Origin: a virus
Direction: 5' to 3' (one strand)
IMG/VR virus record: IMGVR_UViG_3300037140_000053
Location: 1-23,657 of that record
DNA length: 23,657 nt
Position numbers and translations under genes: made by a program. Below the pieces are notes generated by a model. That model was not told the DNA's origin and ran no database searches. It saw nothing but the letters and a program-made list of their open reading frames with translations. This document shows positions 1-7,332 of this stretch, one piece after another. Each line of letters opens with the position of its first letter. Position 1 is the first letter of the stretch.

Positions 1-363
1 GCAAGCCTCGATGTCGGCGGCCGGGAACTCGATGATCGGCGCAGCGGTGAGATCGACGTCGTTCGTGGCGAACAGCGGGACGAACGCCTCGTACGTCGGC
101 GGGTCGTCGACGGTCATCCAGACCAGCTGGTAGGCGCCTTCGTCGAGCGGGCCGTCAACCGTGGCCGTCCACATCGCCCCGTCAAGCGTTGCGGTCTGGA
201 ACGGCGACACGATCGCCCGCGTCACCGGCCGCTCGACCCGAGCACCGAAGCGAGGGAAACCCTCGCCCGGCGTCATGCCCGGACCAGCGACCAGGGACGC
301 GTCGAAGGGCAGGCCACACTGCACCTGCCACAGCTCGCTCAGCGTTGGCGAAACGACCGTCAT
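1..363 (-). CDS. Partial head-tail connector-like protein
   Basis: The first 121 residues of a protein that runs off the left edge; no stop codon is inside the window. The ATG overlaps the stop of the upstream gene by 4 bp (ATGA), so translation is probably coupled. It begins MTVVSPTLSELWQVQCGLPF and reads as a beta-rich domain with a stretch ending GAYQLVWMTVDDPPTYEAFV. This resembles the N-terminal Ig-like part of actinophage head-tail connector or adaptor proteins, and a connector is expected at this place, two genes after the major capsid protein. The family call rests on pattern and position; the part that would decide it lies outside the window. Confidence 0.6.
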   Translation of the reverse strand, partial: MTVVSPTLSELWQVQCGLPFDASLVAGPGMTPGEGFPRFGARVERPVTRAIVSPFQTATLDGAMWTATVDGPLDEGAYQLVWMTVDDPPTYEAFVPLFATNDVDLTAAPIIEFPAADIEAC

Positions 364-677
364 GGACCAGTGGCACCCTTCGGCCCCTGACCGGGCGCCT
401 CGCGGGTTTGACTGACCGCAGACGCAGGCGCCTCAGAGCGCGCGCGGCCACGGCGGACCTTGTTGGTCCCGATCACAACGTCCTCAACGCCCGCCGCCTT
501 GTTGTGCAGGCGGTAGCTGAGGTTGGTGCGACGGTCCTCTACCGCCGCACCGGGGTCGTCCAGACTGGTGATGCCAGCCGGGATCAGCTGGCCCGCTTTC
601 ACGAGCCGTCTGACCGGAGGGCTGTTGACACCCGTCGGCTCGTAGCCGTAGGTGTCACGGATTGCTCGTTGTGCCAT
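360..677 (-). CDS. Small hypothetical protein downstream of capsid
   Basis: A 105-residue basic protein starting MAQRAIRDTYGY, 14 bp after the capsid stop. A longer open frame extends upstream through the capsid gene, but that part is an out-of-frame shadow; the internal ATG is the natural start. The middle (RRLVKAGQLIPAGITSLDD, about residues 23-41) looks folded, followed by VVIGTNKVRRGRAR, and the tail is rich in Ala, Pro, Gly and Arg. The gene sits between the major capsid protein and a connector-like gene and couples to the latter by a 4-bp overlap, which suggests a head-completion role. I do not recognise the family. Confidence 0.75.
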   Translation of the reverse strand: MAQRAIRDTYGYEPTGVNSPPVRRLVKAGQLIPAGITSLDDPGAAVEDRRTNLSYRLHNKAAGVEDVVIGTNKVRRGRARSEAPASAVSQTREAPGQGPKGATGP

Positions 678-691
678 AGCTGGCTCCGTTT

Positions 692-2203
692 CTAGGTGCC
701 GCCGGGTGAGCGGTTCGGGTCGGTCCCGAAGTCCGTTCCGCCGGATGGCCCTGGATCGGTGTAGCCGCCCGAGGCTCCGATGCCGACGTCCGGGAAGTCG
801 CCGGGTGCCTGGCCGCCGGAGCCCGGCAGCGCGGCGATGGCGAACCCACTCGGGCGCCACACCGGGTAGGCCACGCGGCACTCCGCGAGGATCGTCACCC
901 GGTTCCGCACGAAGTCGTCCTGGTCGGAGTCGCTGACCTTGACGTTGATTCCCTCGCGCACCAGCAGCGTGGATGCCATCGAGTCCCCGACGAGAGGGTT
1001 CCCTGCCGGCACGACGCGGTTGGAGCTGACCAGCAGACCCCAGATCGTCGGAGACTGCACCTGGCCGGGCGAGCCGTACAGGTAGCCGCCCTGCCATGCC
1101 GCTGATCCGGTCGCGCCTGGGTCGGTTCCCCACTTCATCAGCAGGAGGTTCTGCCAGTCGATCGGGTTCAGCGTCACGAAGTCCGGCTCCTGGTCCGAAA
1201 GCACAATCACCGTGATCGCGCGGAGGATGGAGTCAGCCGGGTTGTCGCCTGCGACGTAGGCCGGCGCGCCGATGCCGGTCGTGTTGTAGATGCCGAGGAT
1301 GTCCTGGCCCTCGCCGTCGCCGACGAGCATCTGAAGCTCCACACGACGGCGGACGTCGTACGGCATCAGCTGGTTGATGATCGAGCCGAGCCCGGCAACG
1401 TCGTCGAGCGACTGGCGCGACATCTTCATGTAGGCCGCGATCGTGCGCACCGGGGCGGTCTGATCGACTGCGGTCAGACCCTCCTGCGGCTTCAGCTCGA
1501 GCTCGGCGGTTTCGGCGGCGGACAGCGGGATCGCCGTGATCTGCACGTACTGAACGATGTTGCTGTCCGTGGTGCCGGTCGGGATGATGTTCAGCAGGCT
1601 GAGCCGCTTGAGGGGCGGCTGGATGATCCCGCGGATATCCGGCACGACGGCACCCTGGAACGCCGGGGTGGAGATCGTGCCTGACGGGGCGGGCCCGAGC
1701 GGTGCGGCGAGGATCTTGCCGCTGAGCACTTCAGCGAGCTGCTCGCGCGTACCGATCTTGCCGACCTCGATGGTCCCGAAGTGCGTCCGGGAGCTGAAGA
1801 TCCCGGTTTCCTTCGCGGCCATGTATTCCTCGCTTGCGGCGAGCAGGTTGTGACCGTCCATGATCGAGCCGACGTGCTGCGACCCGCCCGCGCCTGCGTG
1901 GGCTGCGTCACCCGCGCCGTTGTGCTGGCCGCCGCCGAGGATCTCGAGGATGCCCGACTCGGCCTCCGTGAGGGCGTTGATCTGGTCGCTGATCTCGCCA
2001 CGCTTCTGAACCGCAGCCTGCGCGGCCTTGAACTCCGGCGTGTCGGTGGACTTCGCGAGGTCGGCGACGTCCGTGCCCTCCCACGCTTCCTGTGCGGACT
2101 TGACTTCCTTATCGGCCTCAGCGCGATCGGCGCGGGCCTTCATCAGCGCCTCACGAACCGCCTTGAGGCGATCGCGGGACGAACCGGCTTGGGTCGTGCT
2201 CAT
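692..2203 (-). CDS. HK97-fold major capsid protein
   Basis: This 503-residue protein should form the icosahedral shell. Residues 1 to about 120 are helical and charged (ALMKARADRAEADKEVKSAQ), as in the delta or scaffold-like region of HK97 capsid precursors, which the neighbouring S49 protease would remove. The remainder follows the family pattern: repeated beta segments (SNIVQYVQITA), the long helix region (RRRVELQMLVGDG), PIDWQNLLLMKW, WGLLVSSNRVVPAGNPLVGD and a closing AECRVAYPVWRPSGF. A Gly/Pro/Asp-rich tail of about 45 residues follows the usual end and could be exposed. The start has the best ribosome binding site in the window (AAGGAGG, 10 nt before ATG), which fits high expression. 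Confidence 0.93.
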   Translation of the reverse strand: MSTTQAGSSRDRLKAVREALMKARADRAEADKEVKSAQEAWEGTDVADLAKSTDTPEFKAAQAAVQKRGEISDQINALTEAESGILEILGGGQHNGAGDAAHAGAGGSQHVGSIMDGHNLLAASEEYMAAKETGIFSSRTHFGTIEVGKIGTREQLAEVLSGKILAAPLGPAPSGTISTPAFQGAVVPDIRGIIQPPLKRLSLLNIIPTGTTDSNIVQYVQITAIPLSAAETAELELKPQEGLTAVDQTAPVRTIAAYMKMSRQSLDDVAGLGSIINQLMPYDVRRRVELQMLVGDGEGQDILGIYNTTGIGAPAYVAGDNPADSILRAITVIVLSDQEPDFVTLNPIDWQNLLLMKWGTDPGATGSAAWQGGYLYGSPGQVQSPTIWGLLVSSNRVVPAGNPLVGDSMASTLLVREGINVKVSDSDQDDFVRNRVTILAECRVAYPVWRPSGFAIAALPGSGGQAPGDFPDVGIGASGGYTDPGPSGGTDFGTDPNRSPGGT

Positions 2204-2213
2204 CGCTGACGAG

Positions 2214-2220
2214 CCTCCTT
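2214..2220 (-). promoter_or_regulatory. Strong ribosome binding site of the capsid gene
   Basis: AAGGAGG on the minus strand lies 10 nt before the capsid ATG at 2203. It fixes that start. Most other genes here rely on stop/start overlap instead of a clear Shine-Dalgarno site, so this independent strong site fits a protein needed in hundreds of copies. Confidence 0.85.
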
Positions 2221-2234
2221 CGGAGTCATGGTTG

Positions 2235-3452
2235 TCACCGCAGCCCTGTCAGCGTGGCGAACATGCGGTCGCGTTCGGCGGCCGTGTAAACGACACGGCC
2301 GTTTGACGGGTCTTCGAGCTGCGGGATCTCTCCCGCCGCGCCGGAGTTGTCCATCCGCTTGATCGGCGACCGCCCGCCAGCTACACGAGAGATCGTTGCG
2401 TCAAGCGTTGAGATGCGGTCGATCAGCCCGGCCCGGAGCGCGCGCTGGCTCGTCAGGACGCGGCCTTCGCCGTAGCCGTTCTTCACGTTGCTCTGCGAGT
2501 CGCCACGGCCCTTCGCGACTGCGGCGGTGAACTGGCCGTAGTAGTCGTCGACCACCGTCTGCGTCCAGTCGCGAGCTTCGTCGCTCAGCGGCTCGAACGG
2601 GTTGCCTTCGACCTTGTACTTGCCGGCGGAGATCAGCGTCGGCTTGACGCCTTCCATCTCGATCGCCTTGCTCTCATCGACGTGCAGCTGGTAGACGCCG
2701 ATCGAGCCCGTTTCGCCGGACGGCGTGGACACGACCTCGTGCGCCTGGGACGCGATCCAGTAGGCGGCGGAGGCGGTGAGCGTGTTGACCTGCGCGACGA
2801 TTGGCTTCTCGTTCGTCTCGCGCTGGGCGAGCAGGAAATCAGCCGTCTCGGGCGTCATGTCCACCAGGCCGCCTGGCGAGTCGATGTCGATGACGATGGC
2901 TTTGACGTCCGGGTTCGCCATCGCCGCAGCGATGTCGGAGCGGAACAGCGCGAGGCCACCACCGCAGCCGAACATCTGGCTGAGCAGATCTGCTTCGGGG
3001 ACGATCAGTCCTTTCAGCGGGACGACTGCGACGCTCCCGTTCTTGCCTGCGTAGCTGGTGCTCGAGCGCGGCGAGGCGGCGACCTGGCGGGCCATGCGGA
3101 CGCCTACGGTGACGTCGCGGAGGCGGACCAGCTCGAGCATCGTTTCTTTGCGGATCGCCCACGAACGGCCGGCGACCTGGAAGCTCATCATCGCTTCGAC
3201 GCCTGCTACGGGAGGCTTGGCCTTGCTGTCGGGCCCGTCCTTGTAGTCGTTGTCATCGTCGTCGTCGTCGTCGGGCTTCGCCTTCTGCTGACGCTCCTGC
3301 TCAGCAGGCGAAACGGGGATCGTGCCTGGGACTTCCGTGGTCTGAGCTTCGGGGTCGGCGGTGCCGCCGAGAGTCGGCGATTCGCCCGCAGGCTCGAGAT
3401 CGGGAATGTCTCCGATCCGGGCACGGTAGCACTGCCCACGGTCGGATGCCAA
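2235..3452 (-). CDS. S49-family (SppA/ClpP-fold) head maturation protease
   Basis: A serine peptidase of 405 residues expected to process capsid precursors. The peptidase domain starts near residue 138. IDIDSPGG (about 188-195) is the oxyanion-hole region, TASAAYWIAS (226-235) carries the expected nucleophile Ser228, and ISAGKYKVEGNPFEPLS (274-290) carries the expected catalytic Lys278 or Lys280. The first 90 residues are Pro/Asp-rich with a DDDDDDDND run at 61-69 and are probably disordered. The called start is TTG, because an in-frame TAG lies just before it; starting at the internal MMSFQVAG (residue 88) is the alternative. It lies between portal and capsid genes, the usual place for such proteases. 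Confidence 0.88.
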   Translation of the reverse strand: MASDRGQCYRARIGDIPDLEPAGESPTLGGTADPEAQTTEVPGTIPVSPAEQERQQKAKPDDDDDDDNDYKDGPDSKAKPPVAGVEAMMSFQVAGRSWAIRKETMLELVRLRDVTVGVRMARQVAASPRSSTSYAGKNGSVAVVPLKGLIVPEADLLSQMFGCGGGLALFRSDIAAAMANPDVKAIVIDIDSPGGLVDMTPETADFLLAQRETNEKPIVAQVNTLTASAAYWIASQAHEVVSTPSGETGSIGVYQLHVDESKAIEMEGVKPTLISAGKYKVEGNPFEPLSDEARDWTQTVVDDYYGQFTAAVAKGRGDSQSNVKNGYGEGRVLTSQRALRAGLIDRISTLDATISRVAGGRSPIKRMDNSGAAGEIPQLEDPSNGRVVYTAAERDRMFATLTGLR

Positions 3453-3463
3453 CGCCGCCTAAC

Positions 3464-3480
3464 AGTTCCGCGGCGGAACT
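3464..3480. repeat. Short inverted repeat after a zinc-protein stop codon
   Basis: AGTTCCG-CGG-CGGAACT, with perfect 7-bp arms and a 3-nt loop. It overlaps the stop codon of the upstream small gene and sits 12 bp before the protease TTG start. As RNA it would form a compact hairpin in the only non-coding gap between those genes. A near-identical palindrome lies at 15212-15229. There is no following T-run, so translation control, RNA processing or protein binding are as likely as termination. Confidence 0.6.
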
Positions 3481-3679
3481 AATCGTCGTCGTCGGTGAGG
3501 CCGGCGTCGTCGTCGAGCGAGTCCGGGTTCTCCGTGCAGGCGGCGTGAACTAGGTAGCCGCTCTCAAGCGCTACCGGGTCGCCTGCCTTGATCGGGTTGT
3601 CGCAGGCGTCGCAGGTGCCAGCGCGGTCAGCTGTGAACGTGCGCCGTGTGCGAGGTCGGCCCAACGTATCTCGCCTCAC
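3479..3679 (-). CDS. 66-residue CxxC/HxxxC zinc-binding mini-protein
   Basis: It starts at a GTG that overlaps the stop of the preceding gene by 4 bp (GTGA); a longer frame upstream is a shadow. A basic N-terminus (RRDTLGRPRTRRTF) leads into GTCDACDNPIKAGDPVAL and YLVHAACTENP. That is a C-x2-C...H-x3-C arrangement typical of a small treble-clef or zinc-ribbon fold, here about residues 23-49. The tail is acidic (DDDAGLTDDDD). Two other proteins in the window (6252-6812 and 17026-17358) carry the same layout. Its place among head genes suggests a structural or assembly partner, but no function can be assigned. Confidence 0.78.
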   Translation of the reverse strand: MRRDTLGRPRTRRTFTADRAGTCDACDNPIKAGDPVALESGYLVHAACTENPDSLDDDAGLTDDDD

Positions 3680-4269
3680 CACCACCAGGAGCTTGGGTCG
3701 TCCTGGTTCCACCAGTAGTCGGGTGCGTTGACGCCGGGACCACCTGACGGGCCTGCCGGCACCGAGTCGATCGCAGCCTGATCCAGCGTCTCGTCGCTCG
3801 GCACGACCGGGACCAGCGCGTGCAGAGGGATCGTCAGAGAGCCGCTGTAAGCGGTGCAGGAGCCATCGGTCGGCAGCGTGACCCCGGTGAGCAGGGTGTA
3901 CGTCGGCGTCGTCCCTGCGAGGTAAGGCGCGATCTCCCAGATCGCAGGGTTGGGCGTGCCGGTGACGGTGTAAAGCTGCGAGCTCGGGACGGGCAGCGGC
4001 GCATCCCACTCGCGCACCGTGCCGCCGTCGAGGTCAACGATCCAGTGGTAGGTGTCCGGCTTGCCGGAGGCGGTGGTGGTCGCCGGGTCGGTGGTGGCGG
4101 CGAGCGCTTGGTTCATCACGCCGGCAACGATCGGCAGCACGGTAGGCGACTCGTCGATCGTCGCACCGTTGCTCATCGCCTCGTTCAGGTTGACGGTGAC
4201 GGTGCCGGCGGCGGGCACACCGAGCGGCGTGTCGAACGTCTCGGCGACGACGATCAGGGTGAAGCTCAC
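3676..4269 (-). CDS. Beta-rich minor structural (tail/fibre-like) protein
   Basis: A 197-residue protein starting at GTG, overlapping the 24-residue membrane peptide gene by 4 bp. The pattern is a cell-envelope or virion beta domain: TVTVNLNEAMSNGATIDESP, a Thr-rich stretch, TYHWIVDLDGGTVREWDAPLP and LTIPLHALVP. This resembles the repeated N-terminal modules of actinophage minor tail or fibre proteins. The end is Gly/Pro-rich and finishes with aromatic PDYWWNQDD...SSWWW. Such a domain between portal and protease is unexpected for a tail protein, so a head decoration or head-fibre role is possible. The family call is by pattern only. Confidence 0.72.
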   Translation of the reverse strand: MSFTLIVVAETFDTPLGVPAAGTVTVNLNEAMSNGATIDESPTVLPIVAGVMNQALAATTDPATTTASGKPDTYHWIVDLDGGTVREWDAPLPVPSSQLYTVTGTPNPAIWEIAPYLAGTTPTYTLLTGVTLPTDGSCTAYSGSLTIPLHALVPVVPSDETLDQAAIDSVPAGPSGGPGVNAPDYWWNQDDPSSWWW

Positions 4270-4340
4270 AGGTGCCCCAGCGCGCCGAGGACGATCAGAA
4301 CCACGACGACGATCACGACGAGCCAGGCGAGTTGCCTCAT
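4266..4340 (-). CDS. 24-residue single-span membrane peptide
   Basis: A micro-ORF locked between portal and the fibre-like gene: its ATG overlaps the portal TGA (ATGA) and its TGA overlaps the next GTG (GTGA). It begins MRQLAWLVVIVVVVLIVLGA, so it is almost wholly one hydrophobic helix with a positive N-terminus. The two perfect couplings are the main evidence that it is translated. Residues 4-22 would span a membrane; a small holin-like, channel or envelope-targeting peptide are guesses. Two similar peptides exist at 7251-7331 and 16937-17029. Confidence 0.7.
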   Translation of the reverse strand: MRQLAWLVVIVVVVLIVLGALGHL

Positions 4341-5932
4341 ACGCGCGCTACCCGCCTCTCGAGGTCAGCGGCCACTTCGTCGTCATCTTCGTGGTCGACG
4401 TGGCCGTTGCGGTGGCTGCGGTGGCCGTCAGGCACCCACATGCCCTTCGCCGAGTCGAACACAGCGCCAGGACTCCCCGGCTGCTTGCCAGGCGGGGCGC
4501 CGGGCGGAGGCGTGTTCTGGTTCGGGTCGCCGGAGCCGGGCATCGCGCTCGGGCCGAAGCTCGGAATCGCCGGATGGCCGACCGGTTGCAGGTTGTTGTA
4601 CGGCAGGTAGAAGTCGTCCATTCCCTGTGCGTCAGAGCGAGGCTTGCCGAGCACACCGCGGCCTTCGTTCGGCGTCACCAGGGCGGAGGCGATGCCATTG
4701 CGGAGCACTTCGATCTGCGCCAGCGGGTCGCCCCGGAGGACGGCGTTGAAGTCGTGGGCGACAAACACATCGTCCCACTGCATCAGGTCGCGAACGATCT
4801 GCGCGTTGAAGGCGCTTTCCGCCAGGACGAGCGGCGGGCCGAGGCATTCGGTGTAGGTCATGTCGCGCTGGATCTGCACGTTCGCGGCGGTGCCCTTCGT
4901 GTCCAGCGCGAGCAGGGCGAGCAACGGGATCAGGTAGACGGCGCAGCACTCTTCGCGGGTGATGCGGCGCTGGTTGATCAGCTCGACTTCGACGCTCGAG
5001 TGGCCGATCGCTTTCCAGTCCAGGCCCGGTGGCAGGAGCGCGGGCCGGCCAGCGTTCTCCGGGCCCGAGTAAATCTCCATGACGTCGCGGCGCAGCTGGC
5101 GCATGATCGCGCGCCGCTCTTTGCCTTCGATGCCGAGGAACTCCTTATCAGCGGTGATCGCCGACGGCGGGCGGGCGCCGTGCGCGAAGACCGCGCGCTG
5201 GTAGCGCTGGGCGGCATCCTCGATCTGGATCGTGATGCCCAGCTGCTGCAACGGGCTGACACCGATCGGGCCTACCGGCGACCAGTAGCGGGTGTGCAGC
5301 ACGTTCAGGACACCAAGCGACCGCATCCTCGAGGGGATGTCGATGTCGAAGTGCCAGCCGTCGATCTCACCGCGCCAGGGCATGACAGGCCGGCAGTAGC
5401 GCCAGTCGTTCGGGCGGAAGGCGAGCGGCTGTCCGGTGCGACCGCTGTCGTCGACTTCGATGACCGAGTTGCCGTGGACGAACACCGGGCCGAGCATCGC
5501 CATTTGCAGGTCGATCGTGGCGGCGCCAGCCCACGGCCGCTCGAGCGCGTCAGCGAGCGGGTGCTCGCCGGCCATCAGCCGTTTCGCAGAGCCAGGCTCG
5601 CCGGACGGGTCGCCTTTGTAGGCGTGGAGTGGGACGCGCATCGCGCGGGTCAGCAGCCACATCACGCAGGCGGCGATCCACGGCTGTTCTTGGAAGAGCC
5701 TCGAGAAGCTGACGACGCGGCGGTGGCCGATCAGCGCGAGCGATGTCGGGAACGTCGGCCAGTTCGATGAGCTGAGGTCTAGGTCGCCGCGACCAGGGCC
5801 GATCTCGATGGGCAGGACGCCGGTGCCGGCGTCGTCTGCGGTCGGCCAGACCTCAGCGCTCGTGTCTCGGCGGTGCATCCGCGCGAGTTCGAGGCGATCG
5901 CAGTAGTCGTCGTACGCCTCCGGTGAGAGCAT
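4337..5932 (-). CDS. HK97-type portal protein
   Basis: The 531-residue portal forms the dodecameric ring at one head vertex through which DNA is packaged and ejected. Family features include WIAACVMWLLTRAMRVPLHAY near residue 85, an HPLADALERP helix start, and WRYCRPVMP. The ARPPSAITADKEF segment is followed by the crown/stem pattern GHSSVEVELINQRRITREECCAVYLIP. Length and order match TIGR01537-like portals. The C-terminus is Pro/Gly-rich, then His- and acid-rich (GHVDHEDDDEVAADLE), probably flexible. It follows the 94-residue Cys protein after a 38-bp gap and couples to a 24-residue membrane peptide. An upstream ATG in another frame was not used. Confidence 0.92.
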   Translation of the reverse strand: MLSPEAYDDYCDRLELARMHRRDTSAEVWPTADDAGTGVLPIEIGPGRGDLDLSSSNWPTFPTSLALIGHRRVVSFSRLFQEQPWIAACVMWLLTRAMRVPLHAYKGDPSGEPGSAKRLMAGEHPLADALERPWAGAATIDLQMAMLGPVFVHGNSVIEVDDSGRTGQPLAFRPNDWRYCRPVMPWRGEIDGWHFDIDIPSRMRSLGVLNVLHTRYWSPVGPIGVSPLQQLGITIQIEDAAQRYQRAVFAHGARPPSAITADKEFLGIEGKERRAIMRQLRRDVMEIYSGPENAGRPALLPPGLDWKAIGHSSVEVELINQRRITREECCAVYLIPLLALLALDTKGTAANVQIQRDMTYTECLGPPLVLAESAFNAQIVRDLMQWDDVFVAHDFNAVLRGDPLAQIEVLRNGIASALVTPNEGRGVLGKPRSDAQGMDDFYLPYNNLQPVGHPAIPSFGPSAMPGSGDPNQNTPPPGAPPGKQPGSPGAVFDSAKGMWVPDGHRSHRNGHVDHEDDDEVAADLERRVARV

Positions 5933-5970
5933 CGGCGCTCATCGTAGCGCCGCCCTCGGAGGTTGGCGAG

Positions 5971-6255
5971 CTATGCGACCTCCTGCCACTCGATTCGGTT
6001 GGCGGCGGAGGCGAGGCGCAGCGGAAACACGTCGCCCGCGTGGCGGTCATAGAAGCCGCGACAGACGGCGTTCCCGGTGGCGCCCAGCGTGGAGTGGCAG
6101 ATGATCGCGCTGTCGGCACGCTTCGCCTGCTGCACCATCCCGCGCAGGCGCCCGGCGCGAAGGTCCATGAGGTTCCCGGGCCTGAACACGCAGGTCGCGC
6201 ACATGGCGTCAGCGACGTGGACCTTGCCGTCGCGGAAGGCGTCGTGTGCGCTCAT
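5971..6255 (-). CDS. Conserved actinophage CATC/CRGF protein
   Basis: A 94-residue protein with spaced cysteines: MCATCVFRPGNLMDLR, DSAIICHSTLG and NAVCRGFYDRH. I recall this CxxC...C...C family as a frequent small protein of actinobacterial phages, without an established function. The four cysteines could hold zinc or an iron-sulphur cluster. It is coupled to the upstream DUF6011-like gene by ATGA. The short spacing to the portal suggests it is co-expressed with the head operon although it need not be structural. Confidence 0.85.
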   Translation of the reverse strand: MSAHDAFRDGKVHVADAMCATCVFRPGNLMDLRAGRLRGMVQQAKRADSAIICHSTLGATGNAVCRGFYDRHAGDVFPLRLASAANRIEWQEVA

Positions 6256-6812
6256 GCGAACGACTTCCTACATACGGGGCCGATGCCGCGCTCCACCGAC
6301 TCGGCGGCCTTGAGATGGCGGCCACACACGATGCAGCGCCCGTAGCGGATGGTGAGCGCCTTGGCCTTGTCGAGCGGCATCTTGTCGGCAGGGTCGAGCT
6401 TGTAGATGGCGCCGGACTCGTACTCGAACTCGATCTGCGCGCGGGGCTGTGCGACGCAGGTGCCGTCGCAGAACACAGTCTCGCCCATGTGGGCGCCGTC
6501 CGGCGACTCATGGCCTTCGCACTCACCGGCCTCAGTCGAGCGGTCGGCGTTGATCTCGATGAGCCGCTTCGCGTACAGGCGCGTCTTTTCGCGGTTGAAC
6601 TTGACGACGTAGATGCCGTCCGCGTTCTCGTAGACACCGGGCTCGGTGACGCCGACCGTCTTAGGCGCGGGCGCCGGGTTGGCGAGCGTCGGCGAGGGCG
6701 GGCAGGCCAGGTGCGTGGTCGCCACGCCCTTTGCCCAGAGGATCTGCTCGCCCGCCTCGAAGCGGCCGTGGCAGATCCCGCAGGTTCCGGGGAACTTCGC
6801 GGTGATCGTCAT
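6252..6812 (-). CDS. DUF6011-like double zinc-finger protein
   Basis: This 186-residue protein has two Cys-rich modules. The first, residues about 11-36, is CGICHGRFEAGEQI...THLAC, the C-x2-C...H-x2-C layout seen in two other small proteins here. The last 30 residues, RCIVCGRHLKAAESVERGIG followed by PVC, match the DUF6011 pattern (C-x2-CGR-x-L...S-x4-GIGP-x-C) found in many actinophages. Between them lies a region with CDGTC and an acidic FEYESG stretch. Nucleic-acid or protein binding is plausible, but no reaction can be named. It overlaps both neighbours by 4 bp. Confidence 0.85.
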   Translation of the reverse strand: MTITAKFPGTCGICHGRFEAGEQILWAKGVATTHLACPPSPTLANPAPAPKTVGVTEPGVYENADGIYVVKFNREKTRLYAKRLIEINADRSTEAGECEGHESPDGAHMGETVFCDGTCVAQPRAQIEFEYESGAIYKLDPADKMPLDKAKALTIRYGRCIVCGRHLKAAESVERGIGPVCRKSFA

Positions 6813-7054
6813 CGTGCGCTCGGCGAGCAGGCGCGCGCGGTCGAGGGCGATCCGACGGGCAGGCGGTCACAGCGCTCGGCCTGGACCTTGCACCACAGAA
6901 CGCGCTGGTCGGCGTTGCGGGGCAGGCAGTTGGCGATGGCGGCGAGCTTCGCGTCGCTCATGGCGTGGACGTTGCGCTTGGCGTTGCGGGTGAACTTGTA
7001 GATGGCGCCGTGGACCTTGTGGGTGGAGGGCGTCAGCTTCTGTGCTGCGGGCAT
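6809..7054 (-). CDS. First gene of the head operon, hypothetical basic protein
   Basis: An 81-residue protein whose ATG follows the promoter/leader module directly (AGCAGAGAGGCC is about 6 nt upstream). It begins MPAAQKLTPSTHKVHGAIYK and contains MSDAKLAAIANCLPR and VLWCKVQAERC, so three cysteines. An ATG-proximal extension in the same frame lies inside the leader and is rejected. The last 20 residues look less natural than the alternative frame, which reads ARRIALDRARLLAERT and joins the next gene, so a frameshift near 6855 should be considered. Function unknown. Confidence 0.7.
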   Translation of the reverse strand: MPAAQKLTPSTHKVHGAIYKFTRNAKRNVHAMSDAKLAAIANCLPRNADQRVLWCKVQAERCDRLPVGSPSTARACSPSAR

Positions 7055-7121
7055 CTTGGGGCCTCTCTGCTGGGGGAGTTCCATATACCAACAGTATCCT
7101 CCCCGGGAGGCTCGGCGTCAA
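7055..7121 (-). promoter_or_regulatory. P2: sigma70-type promoter and conserved leader of the head operon
   Basis: On the minus strand, -35 TTGACG (7116-7121) and -10 GATACT (7093-7098) are separated by exactly 17 bp. A leader follows with TTGGTATATGGAA and CCCAGCAGAGAGGCC before the ATG at 7054. Both leader blocks recur exactly at the right end of the window (P1), and the -10/AGCAGA arrangement recurs at P3 and P4. This would start transcription of the Cys-rich, portal, protease and capsid genes. The promoter is predicted from sequence only. Confidence 0.75.
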
Positions 7122-7152
7122 GCGCGTACTAGACAGATCGCAGGCCCGGCCA

Positions 7153-7190
7153 AGTTGCCCAAGTAGGGCGATTGCTTACTTGGGCAAGTA
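7153..7190. promoter_or_regulatory. Operator-like inverted repeats upstream of P2
   Basis: Perfect 11-bp arms TTGCCCAAGTA (7155-7165) and TACTTGGGCAA (7177-7187) are separated by 11 bp. The right part also contains a 14-bp palindrome on its own, TACTTGGGCAAGTA (7177-7190). The site lies about 30-70 bp upstream of the P2 -35 box. The 14-mer CAAGTTGCCCAAGT (7151-7164) is repeated exactly at 19777-19790 beside P4. A shared regulator binding both promoters is the simplest reading. Confidence 0.65.
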
Positions 7191-7199
7191 GACGGGACC

Positions 7200-7237
7200 G
7201 CCCAGGGTCGGGTGTTCGCAGGCACCCCACCCTGGGC
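7200..7237 (-). terminator. Probable intrinsic terminator after the terminase operon
   Basis: Arms 7200-7214 (GCCCAGGGTCGGGTG) and 7223-7237 pair with one mismatch over 15 bp and leave an 8-nt loop. In transcription order it follows the last gene of the packaging operon (stop at 7251) and precedes the operators and promoter P2, the expected place for a terminator. There is no U-run after the stem; actinobacterial terminators often lack one, but efficiency cannot be judged. Confidence 0.6.
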
Positions 7238-7250
7238 AGCGGCCGGAATC

Positions 7251-7331
7251 CTAATGGACGATTGAGAGGATCCGCAGCACCACCAGGATCACGACGACGA
7301 GCAGGCCCGCGACCAGGCACCGATCCTCCAC
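7251..7331 (-). CDS. 26-residue single-span membrane peptide
   Basis: A GTG start one base after the large-terminase stop opens a 26-residue frame: MEDRCLVAGLLVVVILVVLR, then ILSIVH. Residues 6-19 are almost purely aliphatic, flanked by charged residues, as expected for one short membrane helix. It has the same Leu/Val-rich character as the peptide at 4266-4340. A competing 63-residue frame from a GTG at 7320 reads Arg/Pro-rich and runs across the hairpin and operators, so I reject it. The evidence for translation is the tight spacing and the recurrence of such peptides. Confidence 0.5.
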   Translation of the reverse strand: MEDRCLVAGLLVVVILVVLRILSIVH

Positions 7332-7332
7332 G

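Noticed and set aside
678-1133. Minus-strand extension of the 105-residue gene to 257 residues
   Set aside because: It overlaps the major capsid gene in another frame and is Arg/Pro-rich; the ATG at 677 follows the capsid stop naturally.
4052-5770. Long plus-strand frame of 572 residues opposite the portal gene
   Set aside because: It is an antisense shadow of the GC-rich portal gene, dominated by Arg, Ala, Asp and Val without domain motifs.
7129-7320. 63-residue minus-strand frame MPGRGPARRRD
   Set aside because: It runs through the hairpin and operator repeats and is Arg/Pro/Gly-rich; the overlapping 26-residue membrane peptide is more plausible.
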